This document shows positions 26,020 through 37,253 of a stretch of 57,767 bases of DNA, in pieces. The DNA lies in assembly GCA_020650975.1 (NCBI GenBank), contig JAIPMN010009353.1, positions 1 to 57,767 on the forward strand. Reading direction: 5' to 3'. Position 1 is the stretch's first letter, and each line of letters opens with the position of its first letter. The position numbers and the translations under genes are program-made. The notes beneath the pieces are model-generated. The model worked only from the letters and a program-made list of their open reading frames with translations, was not told the DNA's origin and ran no database searches. This stretch comes from Apostichopus californicus. Taxonomy: Eukaryota; Echinodermata; Holothuroidea; Aspidochirotida; Stichopodidae.

Positions 26020-26560
26020 TTCATTTCATTTCATTTATATTTTCCATTTCCTCACAATGTTTATATAATAATAAGACGGTGAAAACAATACCATGCAAAG
26101 AAAATAATAATAATAATAAATCATATAAAAGAAAAATAATGGAAACTATTATTACGGAGAGAAAATGGTGGAAGGACTTGGAAGCCGTAGCTTGTACAAG
26201 AAGCCTGCACCAAAAGAAAAGATAACATGTATAAAGGATATGGGCATGATAATAAAGCCCCTTACCAAGAAGACCTATACCCCCCACCCCTAAACTAAAC
26301 AAAAAAGGCATTGTGATAATGTGGGAAATACTAAAAGTCAGAGACAAATGTAGATCTATAGATGTTGATACTTGGATAAAAGATGATTTTTCAACTTGAA
26401 TGAAAATGAATTAAGGTACTTAATATTTCTTAATGCATGACTTAGGCTATTCCAGAAATTAACACCATAACAGACGATGGAACGTTTAAAGACATCGGTA
26501 TTTATGGGCAAAGAAAATAAATGTCCAGAGGATCTGGTGTAGTAGTTATGTATATATTAT
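26020..26560 (+). repeat. Possible continuation of the 'tttatatagcgcc' element
   Basis: AT-rich, with an (AAT)n run (26104-26120) and the word ggctattccagaaattaaca, which in such elements follows the 'tttatatagcgcc' head. The assignment relies on general familiarity, not on a second copy here. Confidence 0.35.
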
Positions 26561-27715
26561 AATTGAAATTAAAGTAATCATTAAAATTGACTGGTAATTT
26601 ATTATTAATAGACTTAAAAATAAAAACATATGCATATAATATGTCTAATTAATAATGTAGGTTGTTAGAAATATTGCATTTGATATGAATGCATGTGTTT
26701 ATTGTATGAAAACTGTTCTTTGCGCTCAAATTAAAGTGACAGTTTTCACAATTGTCGCAAATACATCGCCTATATATATATTACGGTATTTCAGGAATTT
26801 CGCATATGAATAAACTAATGGCACGCGGGAGATTCCCTTTATACCGATAGGAAACTACTAGCCTTCAAGGTACCTTACCTTTCCAAATCCCTAACCAAAA
26901 CACATACAGTGATTCTATTGATATTATTATACCTGATAGTAGAATTTTAGTTATTTTTTGTCAACTGAATGTCAATTTCACACCGGACCTGGCAAGCTGC
27001 TATCTTGGCGCCACGAAAATTGATTACCTGCACCTGCGCACCAGTAACGTATGATCTAAGGTAAGGACTGTGAATGGTCAACACGGGTTCGTCAACGCAC
27101 TTTCTTCACACATGGATTTCTGTAATACTGTACAAACAGGATATACATAGGTTTGCTCGCATGCCACGAACTGAGTCATTACAAGTTTTTTTTGTGCCCT
27201 GCCTTCGTTTGGGCTTGGTCGAGCCTGGTTACAAACTTACACTTGTAAACACAACGCTGTGGTACAAGCAGTGATCGTAGAGAGAGGGTAAGGTTGGCCA
27301 CACAAGGCTATCCAAGGTAAGTGAATCGTGCAACATGTTTTGAAAATACTAACTGTGATATTAAAGTTGAAAATGAAAATAAATGGGATCATTGTCACAT
27401 ATTTGAGTATAATTTCAAGGTCTAACCTATGCAGTATGCTACAGTAGCTCAAGTTAGGCTGTCAGTTTGTAACTTTATCCTACGCCTAGGCCGATATCCA
27501 CCTGCACTGGCCTATGCTACTAGTACTACTTAAAGTTAGGACAAGTAAGTAGTAGTAGTAGTAATACTACTTCAAGTTCTAGCTAGCCTAGGCCAAGGTA
27601 CATAACGTAGGCCTATCATTAAGCCTACAACTTCAAGTACTAGCCTTACACAGGGACTAGGTACTACTACAGCACTAGGCTAGTAGTATTACTAGCACTA
27701 GTAGTAGTAGCATGG
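26561..27715. other. Possible upstream/5' UTR region of ABHD2
   Basis: Contains donor-like words (ctaagGTAAGG near 27058 and tccaagGTAAGTG near 27315) and a few CpGs around 26990-27110. This could be a first non-coding exon of ABHD2, but there is no promoter motif. An AGT/ACT-rich patch follows at 27545-27715. Confidence 0.2.
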
Positions 27716-27920
27716 ACACTTCGAAGTTCGGACATCTAAGATTTAAACACCCCAAAACTATAACTTCCTTTTAGAGACAAATATGTAAGTACTTGCTAGC
27801 ACACAGGTTATTTTGGAGAGAAAATAACTGTAGCTTCGTAGTTTTTCGCGAAATTGGCTCTTGCTGTAGGTTATCAGGGTGAAATCGTGCATTTCTTACG
27901 GGTGTCCGAACTTCGCAGTG
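27716..27920. mobile_element. Short foldback/MITE-like element
   Basis: Ends are inverted: acacttcgaagttcggacat at the left and ggtgtccgaacttcgcagt at the right (27902-27920), about 205 bp in all. The right core tccgaacttcgca is repeated once more at 27922-27934. No clear target duplication, so the class is open. Confidence 0.55.
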
Positions 27921-27980
27921 TTCCGAACTTCGCAATACTGACTATACTATTACTACAGTAGTAGTAGTACTAAGTTAAAC

Positions 27981-28344
27981 TTAAAGGGTGTGAAGACTCG
28001 CGCACAAAGAAACTTCTCATGCCGGTAATCTGACCTAGTTTCGAATGAGGTGTAACAGAAGTGTTAGACACCACCATCGATCCCAGAAAATACACACACA
28101 GCTTGCTACCGTCGGTAATTAGACACTAGTGTACAGTCGATACATACAGCTATGGTCAATACCCACAATTCAGTGTACATAGCAGCGAGGATATCTCAGA
28201 TCTAGATAAAAGATAACAAGGTATCACGTTTCATTACTGTCTGCATTTTGTAGTGACAAGAAGAAAACGTTATTTGCAAGCAACGGAAAGTTAACTTTTT
28301 CAGAGCGCGGCACGCGGTTTGGGGCGAGTCTTCAATGCCTTTAA
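27981..28344 (+). mobile_element. 364-bp MITE with TTAA target duplication, copy 1
   Basis: TTAA lies at both outer boundaries. Terminal inverted repeats share the core GAAGACTCGC (left AGGGTGTGAAGACTCGCGC; right end, read inward, AGGCATTGAAGACTCGCCC). A second copy of exactly the same length lies inverted at 56949-57312. A TTAA duplication fits piggyBac-like mobilisation, although the first bases are not the usual CCY. No transposase is present. Confidence 0.85.
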
Positions 28345-31255
28345 AGCCTAACTTAGAGTAGGTAGCTAGTAGTAACAACAGAATACCTTGCCACTTTCTG
28401 AAAACACTTACCTGAAGTGAAAACTAGGAGGCTGATCAGCTGCAGTGTTTATTTTTGAAATGACACCACTTCTTGTCGATGTATTCAGAAACATGATGAA
28501 GCATCCATTGTGGTTTGGAGGTGCATTTGCATTGGAGGAGATAGAACCTACATGGATAATGTAATGTAAACTGCGTGTACGGATATTATTTCATAAAGTT
28601 CACAGAGCCTCTATCCTGATGTGGAGGTGCAATTGCAGTGGGTGAGGGGGGAGGGGGAGGGCCTGGGGTAGGCAATGTTGGCTACATATACTGTAGCACA
28701 GAGATTATTTTCAAATAGAAGTATATATACAGAGGGTCCAGATATCGGTACATTGCAATGAAATCCTGGAGGCTATATAAATACACAAAAGTAGAAAAGA
28801 AGAGAAAACTATTGCCATTTTAAAATGTTTGGATGCACATCTAAAACAAGTGTCATGCCCATGGCTGCACTAGTTGACCCTTGTTGGTGTATTTTAACGT
28901 CAAATTGAAACTTTTCAAATACAATGTTAGTCCACACAGTTTTGCAAAAACTCCTCAAATTCACAATTTATTTCACCCATTATAAAGAAATTACTTGGTA
29001 TAGTAGCTTCTTACTAGCCTAGTAAGCTTTAATGTGTGCACAATTTTATGGATTATAAGTCTCCTTGCTCACTGTAGCACATATTGACTCACAAGTTTAA
29101 TGAGTATAGATTCAGATGGAATCTGATCAAATCTTTGTTGAAATCACACAGTTGAAGGATAAAAATGATGAGCAAATTCAGAGATATATATGTTGCCATC
29201 AGTGCCTATAGTAGATTGATTAGAATTTACCAGGTGAGAGTAATATTGCATGCATCAATACAGCAGCTTAAATGGAATGGAAGTTGATTATTTCTCCAAT
29301 TAAACAAGATTGTTGTGGCAAGAAGAGAACGGTGTGACACTTAGGGAAAGTTGGAAAATGGAGTAAGTTACCTGTGTAAAGTTTTGTGGTGTTAAGGGGT
29401 ATTTTTCGCTATACGTTTAATTCAATTTCCACATCCAGGATGAATGGATGCAGTATAGTTTGTCTTTTATTCTCAGTTTTCCTTGAAGTTTATATAGCAA
29501 CTGTTTTATACTACAAATCCCATCACATGAATGGTTTAGTTAGCATGAATACTACTAGTCAAAGTTGTTACTTTCAAATGCTTAAAAGTTAAAAAGTCCA
29601 CATCATTAAGTTTGATGCTAAATATGAAAATGTCTGAGCAATAAGATTTAAGAAATCTAAACAGAATTCATTTAAAGCCTATTTTGAGTAGTACTTGGCA
29701 AATTTAGATCATTTTTGTTGAGCTGTTTTGTAGATGGTTAGTTATATGTTTACATTTATGTCAGTGATTTTGTCATATTTGTAAGGTCATTTCGAGTAAT
29801 TTTTTTAAATCAAATTACTCTTGTCAGGCATCGTTGATGATGTACAGTTTACCAATTTCCAAAATGACTTTCCATTTAAACATTTTAAAAACACTTTTCT
29901 TATCTTAAATTATTCCATAAAATCATGAAGTGTAAATTTTTCAAGTACTATAACCTTGTTCTTAATGGCTTTGACATCACATTCTAGTTCAATGGTTAGT
30001 TAAACATTGAACAAAGCATGATGCTTACAGTATGTTTTCTTTATCTGTTTTTTTTTGTATTTGTAATAGACAGTGTAAAGAAAAGGTTACGTTAGACAAG
30101 TACTTTCATGTAAGGTGTCATTAATTCAGTTTTAATTCTGTAGTGTATGAATGTTGCTTCCTTATCAAAGTGATGAAAATATTGTGTACAAGCATTGCTT
30201 TGTATACATATTTCCGTCGTGTAGCAAGTTGGCCGACTTTTAAGAAACTAAGTTTTCTTTTTTGTACCAGAAAGTAAGCTTATTTTTGGCTGCTCCCAGC
30301 CTCCCACCCGTAGCAAGAATATGAGAGTTAAAAGTATAAAGAAAATCTTTTCCAAAACCCGCTTGGATGCTTTGACAAACTCTAAGAAAGTAATCTTCCG
30401 AGTACCCCCAGTGTCGTCATAAAGATGGGGCATTTTTGTAGAGATTCCCATTTCAGCCCGATGCGCAAGAAATCAACAGCTCTTTGTTTGGTACTTATTG
30501 ATGAAGATTGGTATAATCAGGTGTTAAGGTATACAGTAACATCACAAATATCAACCAAATATCATAATTTTGATCACCCTTAGTTGTAGGATGATAGATC
30601 ACAATTGTACTTTTTTTCTAGTGTCTAGTGGTCACATGTGCATGCATTTTTCCTCAATTGTCAAATGCATGCAGAAATGTTCCCGGTAAAGTTGATTTCT
30701 CTCAATGTCGTAATGTCATCTATGGTGGAAAAAGGGGGGGTTGCTTAAAAACTAAGTCACTTTAAAGACTAAGCTAAAATTTCAACAGCATTTGATACAG
30801 AATGAGCTGATGCTGAACTACTAGAGAAAAGTTTTTCTAACTAGAATGCAGCCTTATTGGGGTTTGACAACGTTGGTCCTACACTAGTCGCCATTTTCAT
30901 TACAGCGTATCTGTTTGAACAATGATATTATTAAGTACGTCTTTATACATATCAGGTTTGACATCATAGCTCTGTACACAAGCACGATGAACTTTGATAT
31001 TCGTTAATATTTGTGCACACAGTGAGCTTCTTTACTTGCACAGAAGTTGTCACATGTTGATTTCTACTGTCTGACATAAAATAGTTTATTTCAACAGTGA
31101 AGAAACCTTTGGGCTTCAACCATTATAGATTTGGATAAATGATAACAAATGGTTAAGTCTCCTTCGTGGTAACAAGCTTAATAGAATAATATTAAAATAA
31201 AATAAAACTGTTAGCAAACTGCTTATCCACTAGAGAGCCTGTGTAAGAGAATGTG
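28345..31255. other. No gene recognised; presumed ABHD2 upstream or intron
   Basis: AT-rich, with one G-rich tract (28640-28668). No coding frame of note. Confidence 0.5.
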
Positions 31256-31370
31256 TAAAAGTAAGTTGGCCTGACATTTCGATCCTAGCAGGATCTTCTT
31301 CAAAGGCTTCTTCAATAGCCTTTGAAGAAGATCCTGCTAGGATCGAAACGTCAGGCCAACTTACTTTTAC
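31256..31370. repeat. Long palindrome made of two inverted hairpin-motif repeats
   Basis: Two head-to-head copies of a unit containing GAAGAAGATCCTGCTAGGAT followed by CGAAACGTCAGGCC and aacttacttttac lie 8 bp apart (arms about 31256-31307 and 31316-31370). Each unit has its own inner hairpin GATCC-TGCTA-GGATC. Confidence 0.9.
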
Positions 31371-34300
31371 ATAGTATTATATTAGCTAAGATAATTGTTC
31401 CAAATGGTCTGTCATTGACCTTAATGAAGGACATTAGGTTAACAGTACAGGCAATCATAAAAATAGTTATGCCTAAATGCAGACAGGTCAAGAGTTTCAT
31501 AAGTTTAGCTATTAGCTAAAATGTCCAGTGGCTTCCAAAACGTCTACTGGCTAAAATAAACTTTTCACCAAATTTACAACACAAATCAGTTAACTATACA
31601 GGCTTATATGAGCAGCTCAGTAACACTGTGTTTGCTGATAATAAGCATTGCAATATAATATTTATGCTTATATTTTCACTTAAAAATTGTTTAACCAACT
31701 TGCAGTATCTTGTGGTTTACAACAAAATGATCAATTATGCTGACATTAGAATGCCATCCTTTCAATATTTTACAGCAAAATGATAAAGTGATCATTTAAT
31801 AAATCTTGTGAAATCAATATTTTGCCACCATCTGATTGATTATGCTTGTATCAGAATATAATATCATTTCAGCATTTTGCAGTGAAGTGATGAACTGCAG
31901 CAAAATTGGGGGGAAAATGTTAACACTTTGACAGCATCTTAACATCACCATAGGCCTCCAAGATATTTTTCCAATAGTTTATACTGAAGTAAAGGCCAGT
32001 TCCTTTAATATCTCAACATTTTGTTGTATTTATTACCTTCCAAATGCTGTGTAAATAGGCAAATTGGGAAATTTTGTAACTTTAAGTTTTAGATTTTTAT
32101 TTTGAAATAAACTACACCTCTTTGGGACAGTAATTGCAAATTCTCAAATCTCCTCTAAGGGGGATGGGAAAGTTGAGGGGGGGGTAGGTTAATGGGTTGA
32201 AAACATAGTCAAGTATCATAGAAACCTCAATAACAATTCAATGCAACTTGATTTCAACTAGTTTTACAGATATAACAGTATAGAGAAGACTTGGTGACTA
32301 CAGTACGTACATGCCGTAGTACTAATAATACAAAGAATGACAAATAACCTCAATAACCACCTACAGTAGTTACATTGCAACATTGACTCCTGCCCTCTCA
32401 CGGGTACTGTAGTTTATTCAACCATGAAGCTATTATTGTACTATTATTGAAGATGACAAAGGGAAGGTATTTTATCGAGGAAGAGGCTTATAGACCAATA
32501 GCTTAGTGATGGGAAAATGGATTGATTGTTAGGAAAGGTTATTGGATTTTGGCAATCAATTAACTTGTGACATCAATAAGAATAAGTTTTGAGCTGTGGT
32601 CTTGGTAACCAGAAAATTATATCTGTGGGGAAAACCATGCAGGAACTTAGAATAGGGGAATGGTGGGTCTTGAGTGACTTGGCTATTTTCATTTCAGTAT
32701 AATTAAACAAGAAGGACTTATAAGTACCATTGACGGCATTTGAGGTTCGTCCAATCGTTTGAGATGACCAATTTCCAAACCCAGCTTTGGAGATCGTCCT
32801 AGTTGTTTCAACAAATTCATATATTGTAACTTGGTACAGTACCCCCAAATAGGTAACATGATAAATTAGTATCATCCTTCATCACTTTGGAGATACTGAA
32901 ATAAAACAAAAATAGTGGTAGGCCTATGTACCATCCTTAAGGGGAGCTTTACTGGCCCAAAGCTGGTGTTTCTTGAGTGATTTATCCATTTTCATATTGG
33001 TATAGTTGTAAATTAACCTGTTCTAAACAATAACAAGGACTAACAAATTATGATTTACAGTTATGGAAACCAAACTCTACTTTTATTATAAAAAATATGT
33101 AACCTTTAGCTTTAATGAAACAAAAAGTCTGTTTTTAACTCTAGTTTGAATAAGCAAAAAAAGATCCTGCTAGGATCGAAACGTCAGGCCAACTTACTTT
33201 TACACATTCACTAACAGTTTTATTTTATTAAGCGTTGTCAGATTGTGGCAAAACTCAAAGATTCTTCAATCTTCAGTAATGATTTTCAGCGTTGCTTTGA
33301 ACCAACTTTTTTATTTATTTGAGTTTGTTTTGAAGACTGGAGTTTTGTCATATGTCTGTATTACTGTATTATGTATAGAAAAATTAATCAGATTGTGAAG
33401 GCTCCTAAATATGGACTTAAGCTCATATATCTTAATGTTTTAATGCATTCTGGGAAGTAGGAATAAGTACTGCGATTAGAAATTTGATAAATATTTATAA
33501 TTAGATTTTTTTGAAAGCCAGATGCTGATTAACGTTATTTGGCCAAGCCCATAACGATCAAAGTTCATCTTCTCATTGATTGTAGAAAACAAAGTTTTGT
33601 TTCCAAAGATCTATCAGTGATGCTAGTCTGGCACTGTACACATATTTATTTAACTAGCACAAAGGGGAGGATATATAACAATTACTTAAAACAAAGAACA
33701 TGTAGCGACAAAAATCCTACCTCGTGCACTCCTCCGATGTGAGTGAGGCTATGACGTACTTTGTATGAAATTTGCCACAGATTAACTCTGTTATTAAAGG
33801 AGGATCATGATAAAGTTATCTACAAGTAAAGTCTGTCTCTTTAGTCCTCAAATATAGTAGTTTAATACAGGAACCATGAATTTAAATCATTTTATATTAA
33901 TTGTTAACTTATTTTATTTTCTATTTTTTAAATTTTTATTCCTGTCAGTGTCTTTTATCACAACAATATTTGTTTTTTTCTTTTTCTTGGGTGGGGGGGG
34001 GGTGAGTTTGTGGGGAAGGGGATGTTTTCTTTTTAAATTTTGTTGGCTCTATTAGGTTAAATGTTTTGAGATTGTCAGTATCAATGGTAGGTGTAATAGA
34101 ATAATAAATGCATACGCCTTAATGAGGATATTCGCTGAACGCTTGTCATCGTGTATTAAATTAAACAGATTGATACTCTCAAAGCTGCCATTGCATGCCT
34201 GCATTACCAATATTGAAGAAGTTGATGTCTAAGAGTTTAGCACCACTGGTTGCTCTAGTATCTCTTTAAGAAAGGTGATCGTGACAAAGTAATCTTGAAA

Positions 34301-34604
34301 TATTCAGTTATACTAAAAAAAGTAACAGTTAAAGGAATCATGAATTAAAAAATTAAAAAAACTGTATTGAAGGTTTTCAATTGAACTGGTGAAACATCAA
34401 ATGAAAATTTGGAAAGGCCGAACATTTGCTGCATTGGTTTGAACGATTAAAATTGCTCTTTTAATGGGGGCAACTAAATGGCTGCAGTGTTTAGATTCAG
34501 GGATTTGGTCTGAGTAGCACAAGAAATGCAACCCAACACAAAAGGCAGCATTCTACTGCAGTGTTCTAAAAACAGACTGGTTTGGCAAGTTTGCTACTTT
34601 TTTG
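31371..34604. other. No gene recognised
   Basis: Non-coding apart from the 33162 repeat. A weak direct duplication (tcttgagtga, then ttttcat) occurs at about 32670 and 32970. There is a G-run at 33991-34000. Confidence 0.5.
33162..33225 (+). repeat. Dispersed GATCC-hairpin repeat copy
   Basis: Copy of the unit at 31321-31370 (agatcctgctaggatcgaa, then cgtcaggccaacttac) followed by cactaacagttttatttta. The latter also appears inverted at about 31190-31213, so the shared element is longer than the hairpin. Confidence 0.8.
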
Positions 34605-34795
34605 TTGTCCAAACAGCAAATTTGGTGTTATGAAAAAAAAGGTAAAAATGTTCAATATGTAGACTGTAGGAGAGATGCGTTGGTTTGGCTGTAGAGAGAT
34701 ACCACTATTTTTGTTAAAGAATCTGAATTTCATGTCACAAACAAAAGTCGTCTGAACAGAACTTTGGTCATATCCGACTGACCACTGGACGAGCC
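34605..34795 (+). repeat. Dispersed repeat, family B copy 1
   Basis: Shares ordered words with 35965-36253: gtc(c/t)(a/g)aacagcaaa-tttggt, actgtaggagagatg, aacag-aa-tttggtcat, gactgaccactgg. The copies are diverged and in the same orientation. Confidence 0.6.
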
Positions 34796-35964
34796 ATTAC
34801 ATATTTGCCCTTATTATTTCTTTACCTTGTCTAGAGTAAAGATGGAATTTCTGTCTGTTATAAATTGTGTCTTAGGCTTAGCCAAGTTTGATGGCCAAAT
34901 TATAATCCATCTATAACTGCCATATAAAGTAGAGACGTTAAAGTTCCAGGAGTCATGAGAGCTTTTGTTCAATCCTAAAGGGAGTAATTAAGGTTCATAT
35001 AGAGTGTACATAGTAGCTTTAGAGGTGATTTTATTCTCACAAAATACTTTAAAAAAAGTTTTTTTAAATACAAAAAACCTTTATTCAATCATCTTCTTTC
35101 ATATGTGTTGGTAATTTGTCCATTTTTACATTGAAGCTCTTAGCTGCAAAAATATATTCCAGTGTCAAAGGCAATACATAAACTCACTTTAGACGACTTA
35201 AATGTCCTGACAACTCAATCATACGTATACCTTCTTGATCAAGTGATCAATAAATTCCTCCTCAAAGTCACTCAATAATATTGAAAATATGTCTCTTTGA
35301 TGTGTTCAAGCTTCCCATATGAAGTGTCTGCAAGTAGACAACATCCTTCGTTTTGATGCCATTTAATTAAAAAGGAATCGATGATTTCTGTCTTTAAACA
35401 GTCTGTAGCTCTTCTTAATTAAATGTTCCTACGACAAGGAAGGCTGTTACAATGGTTGAACTTCTTTCTATTGGGGGTTACTGCTCAGGTACAGTACTAT
35501 TGTCATTCAGTAGGATAGTACACAGTTTTTAGGTAGTTAATAATATATACAATATATTGGTATTGTAAGCTAACTCGCTTTCATTCAGTCAATTATGAAA
35601 AGATCCGCCAACAGTCATGATTGACAAGTATTCATCCTACCAAGTACATATTATTCTATGCAGAGTTCACAGTACTTGGTGTTTGGTGTTTGCTTACTTG
35701 GCAATGGTACAGCTGACTTTATAAATCTCCCCCATTATGATGACTATCCATTACTGTAATTTATCAACACTTGCCTTGTCATGCGAGTTTCATGGTATGA
35801 TTCTAGTGATGTTGGAATGCTTTATGTAGTATATAACAAACAGTATCTAAAAGTAAACCACAAAGGCCAAAGTTGTTTACGTAATGAGGAAATGAAAGTT
35901 AATCTTTGAATTCAGATTTTCTTCTGCCTGCCCTTTGAACGACAACCAAGTCTTAGTCTCGGTT

Positions 35965-36253
35965 GTCTGAACAGCAAAATTTGGTTGTCCGAAAAAATGT
36001 AGCAAATTAACATCGACCAGTCATCTGTACACTGTAGGAGAGATGTATAGGTTGCTGAAATAGAACAGCAGCTTTGAAGGTGATATCCAAATTATGATTT
36101 TACCTATTTGGGAGTATTTGGTTACAATGCAATCTGACACTGAAATAAAACAATCTGAACTAGTACAGTAGTCCTCTGTGAGACAATCTCCACAGCTGAT
36201 TTCAGTTGTCCCAACAGAAATTTGGTCATCTCAGATGACCGACTGACCATTGA
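35965..36253 (+). repeat. Dispersed repeat, family B copy 2
   Basis: Direct-orientation relative of 34605-34795, with an insertion of about 100 bp between the tgtaggagagatg and aacagaaatttggtcat words. Confidence 0.6.
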
Positions 36254-36981
36254 AAATTGGCATTGGCTCTGATAATCACCATATAGTTAATTTGCAGTAC
36301 TGGAATATCATCCACGCTTCTCTTTTGGATAAGAGTTCTTTGCTCTTTTCAATCATGTTGAATTTACAAACAAGGATCCCACAGAAAAACAAAATAATGT
36401 TTCAACTGGAACGGTCAAATGATGTGCCTTCAGTACCAGTGGTTTAGAGTGACTTTGCACATAGACCAACAGTATAAAGACTGTACACATTCAAATGGGT
36501 TAAATGTGTACTTTTGCAATATCCCTGACGATAGCCTCTGTAAACTTCCTTTCCCTGAAACGTACAGTACTATATTCCAAGATGTGATACTGCATTTTAA
36601 ACAAGTTCGCCATTTCCTTCCTGAAGCGACTCGCCATCCTTTTTAAAGTGTATGCTTGGGATTCCTTGCCATGAATAAAAGAACCTCAAAGGGATATGTC
36701 CGTCAGCCATATTTCTACAATCTTGTCATTTTTTCTAAAATGCACAGCAAAGACAACTTTTTTTTGTCGTGCACTATCCCCTGTTTATTGGTTTTATAAG
36801 CCATTCTATGACCTTGTGAAAGGCCGCAAGAAGCTAGGAGTTACTGCCATTTAGCAGTTTCTTGTGAAGTACCCTGCAATCGACGCAACTGTCAGTGAAT
36901 ATTAATTTCCCAGTGCTTTCAATCTAGACTTTCCAGCAATACCACACAAATTCTTAATACATAATTATAATATTTTGACAG

Positions 36982-37092
36982 GTTGAGCCACAGGATTATC
37001 TTTGAGAGTGAAGTTTACATGTCAGTCAGCTGTCGAGCAGATCTGAAGAAGTTGGTCCCCACGAGCAAGGCTAACGAGCAAGGCTAACGACC
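36982..37092 (+). other. ABHD2 5' leader preceding the ATG
   Basis: No in-frame ATG leads into the coding exon. A possible acceptor (ttgacag, weak pyrimidine tract) ends at 36981, and an alternative (ttaatttcccag) lies near 36913. If either is used, this is the non-coding part of the first coding exon and further 5' UTR exons lie upstream. A 13-bp unit, GAGCAAGGCTAAC, is tandemly duplicated just before the ATG. Confidence 0.45.
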
Positions 37093-37253
37093 ATGGCCCA
37101 CCCTTTAATTATAGCATCGACTTTCATACTCGTCTACTACGTGGTAGTCAAGTTTCTGAAATTAACAGATCCTCCGGGAAAGCCGTTTCTGAAATATGTC
37201 GACTCCAAGTTTAACAAGAGTGTGCTACAAGTGTGTGACATCTTACAAAAACC
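37093..37253 (+). CDS. ABHD2: ABHD2 coding exon 1: start codon and membrane anchor
   Basis: The ATG lies in a strong Kozak context (ACGACCATGG) and is the first in-frame Met. It is followed by a hydrophobic stretch (residues 4-23, PLIIASTFILVYYVVVKFL) typical of a single-pass signal anchor. The exon ends with two bases of codon 54 at donor CC|GTAAGTA. It is 161 nt and encodes 53 full residues plus 2 nt. The non-coding part of the exon probably extends upstream. Confidence 0.9.
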
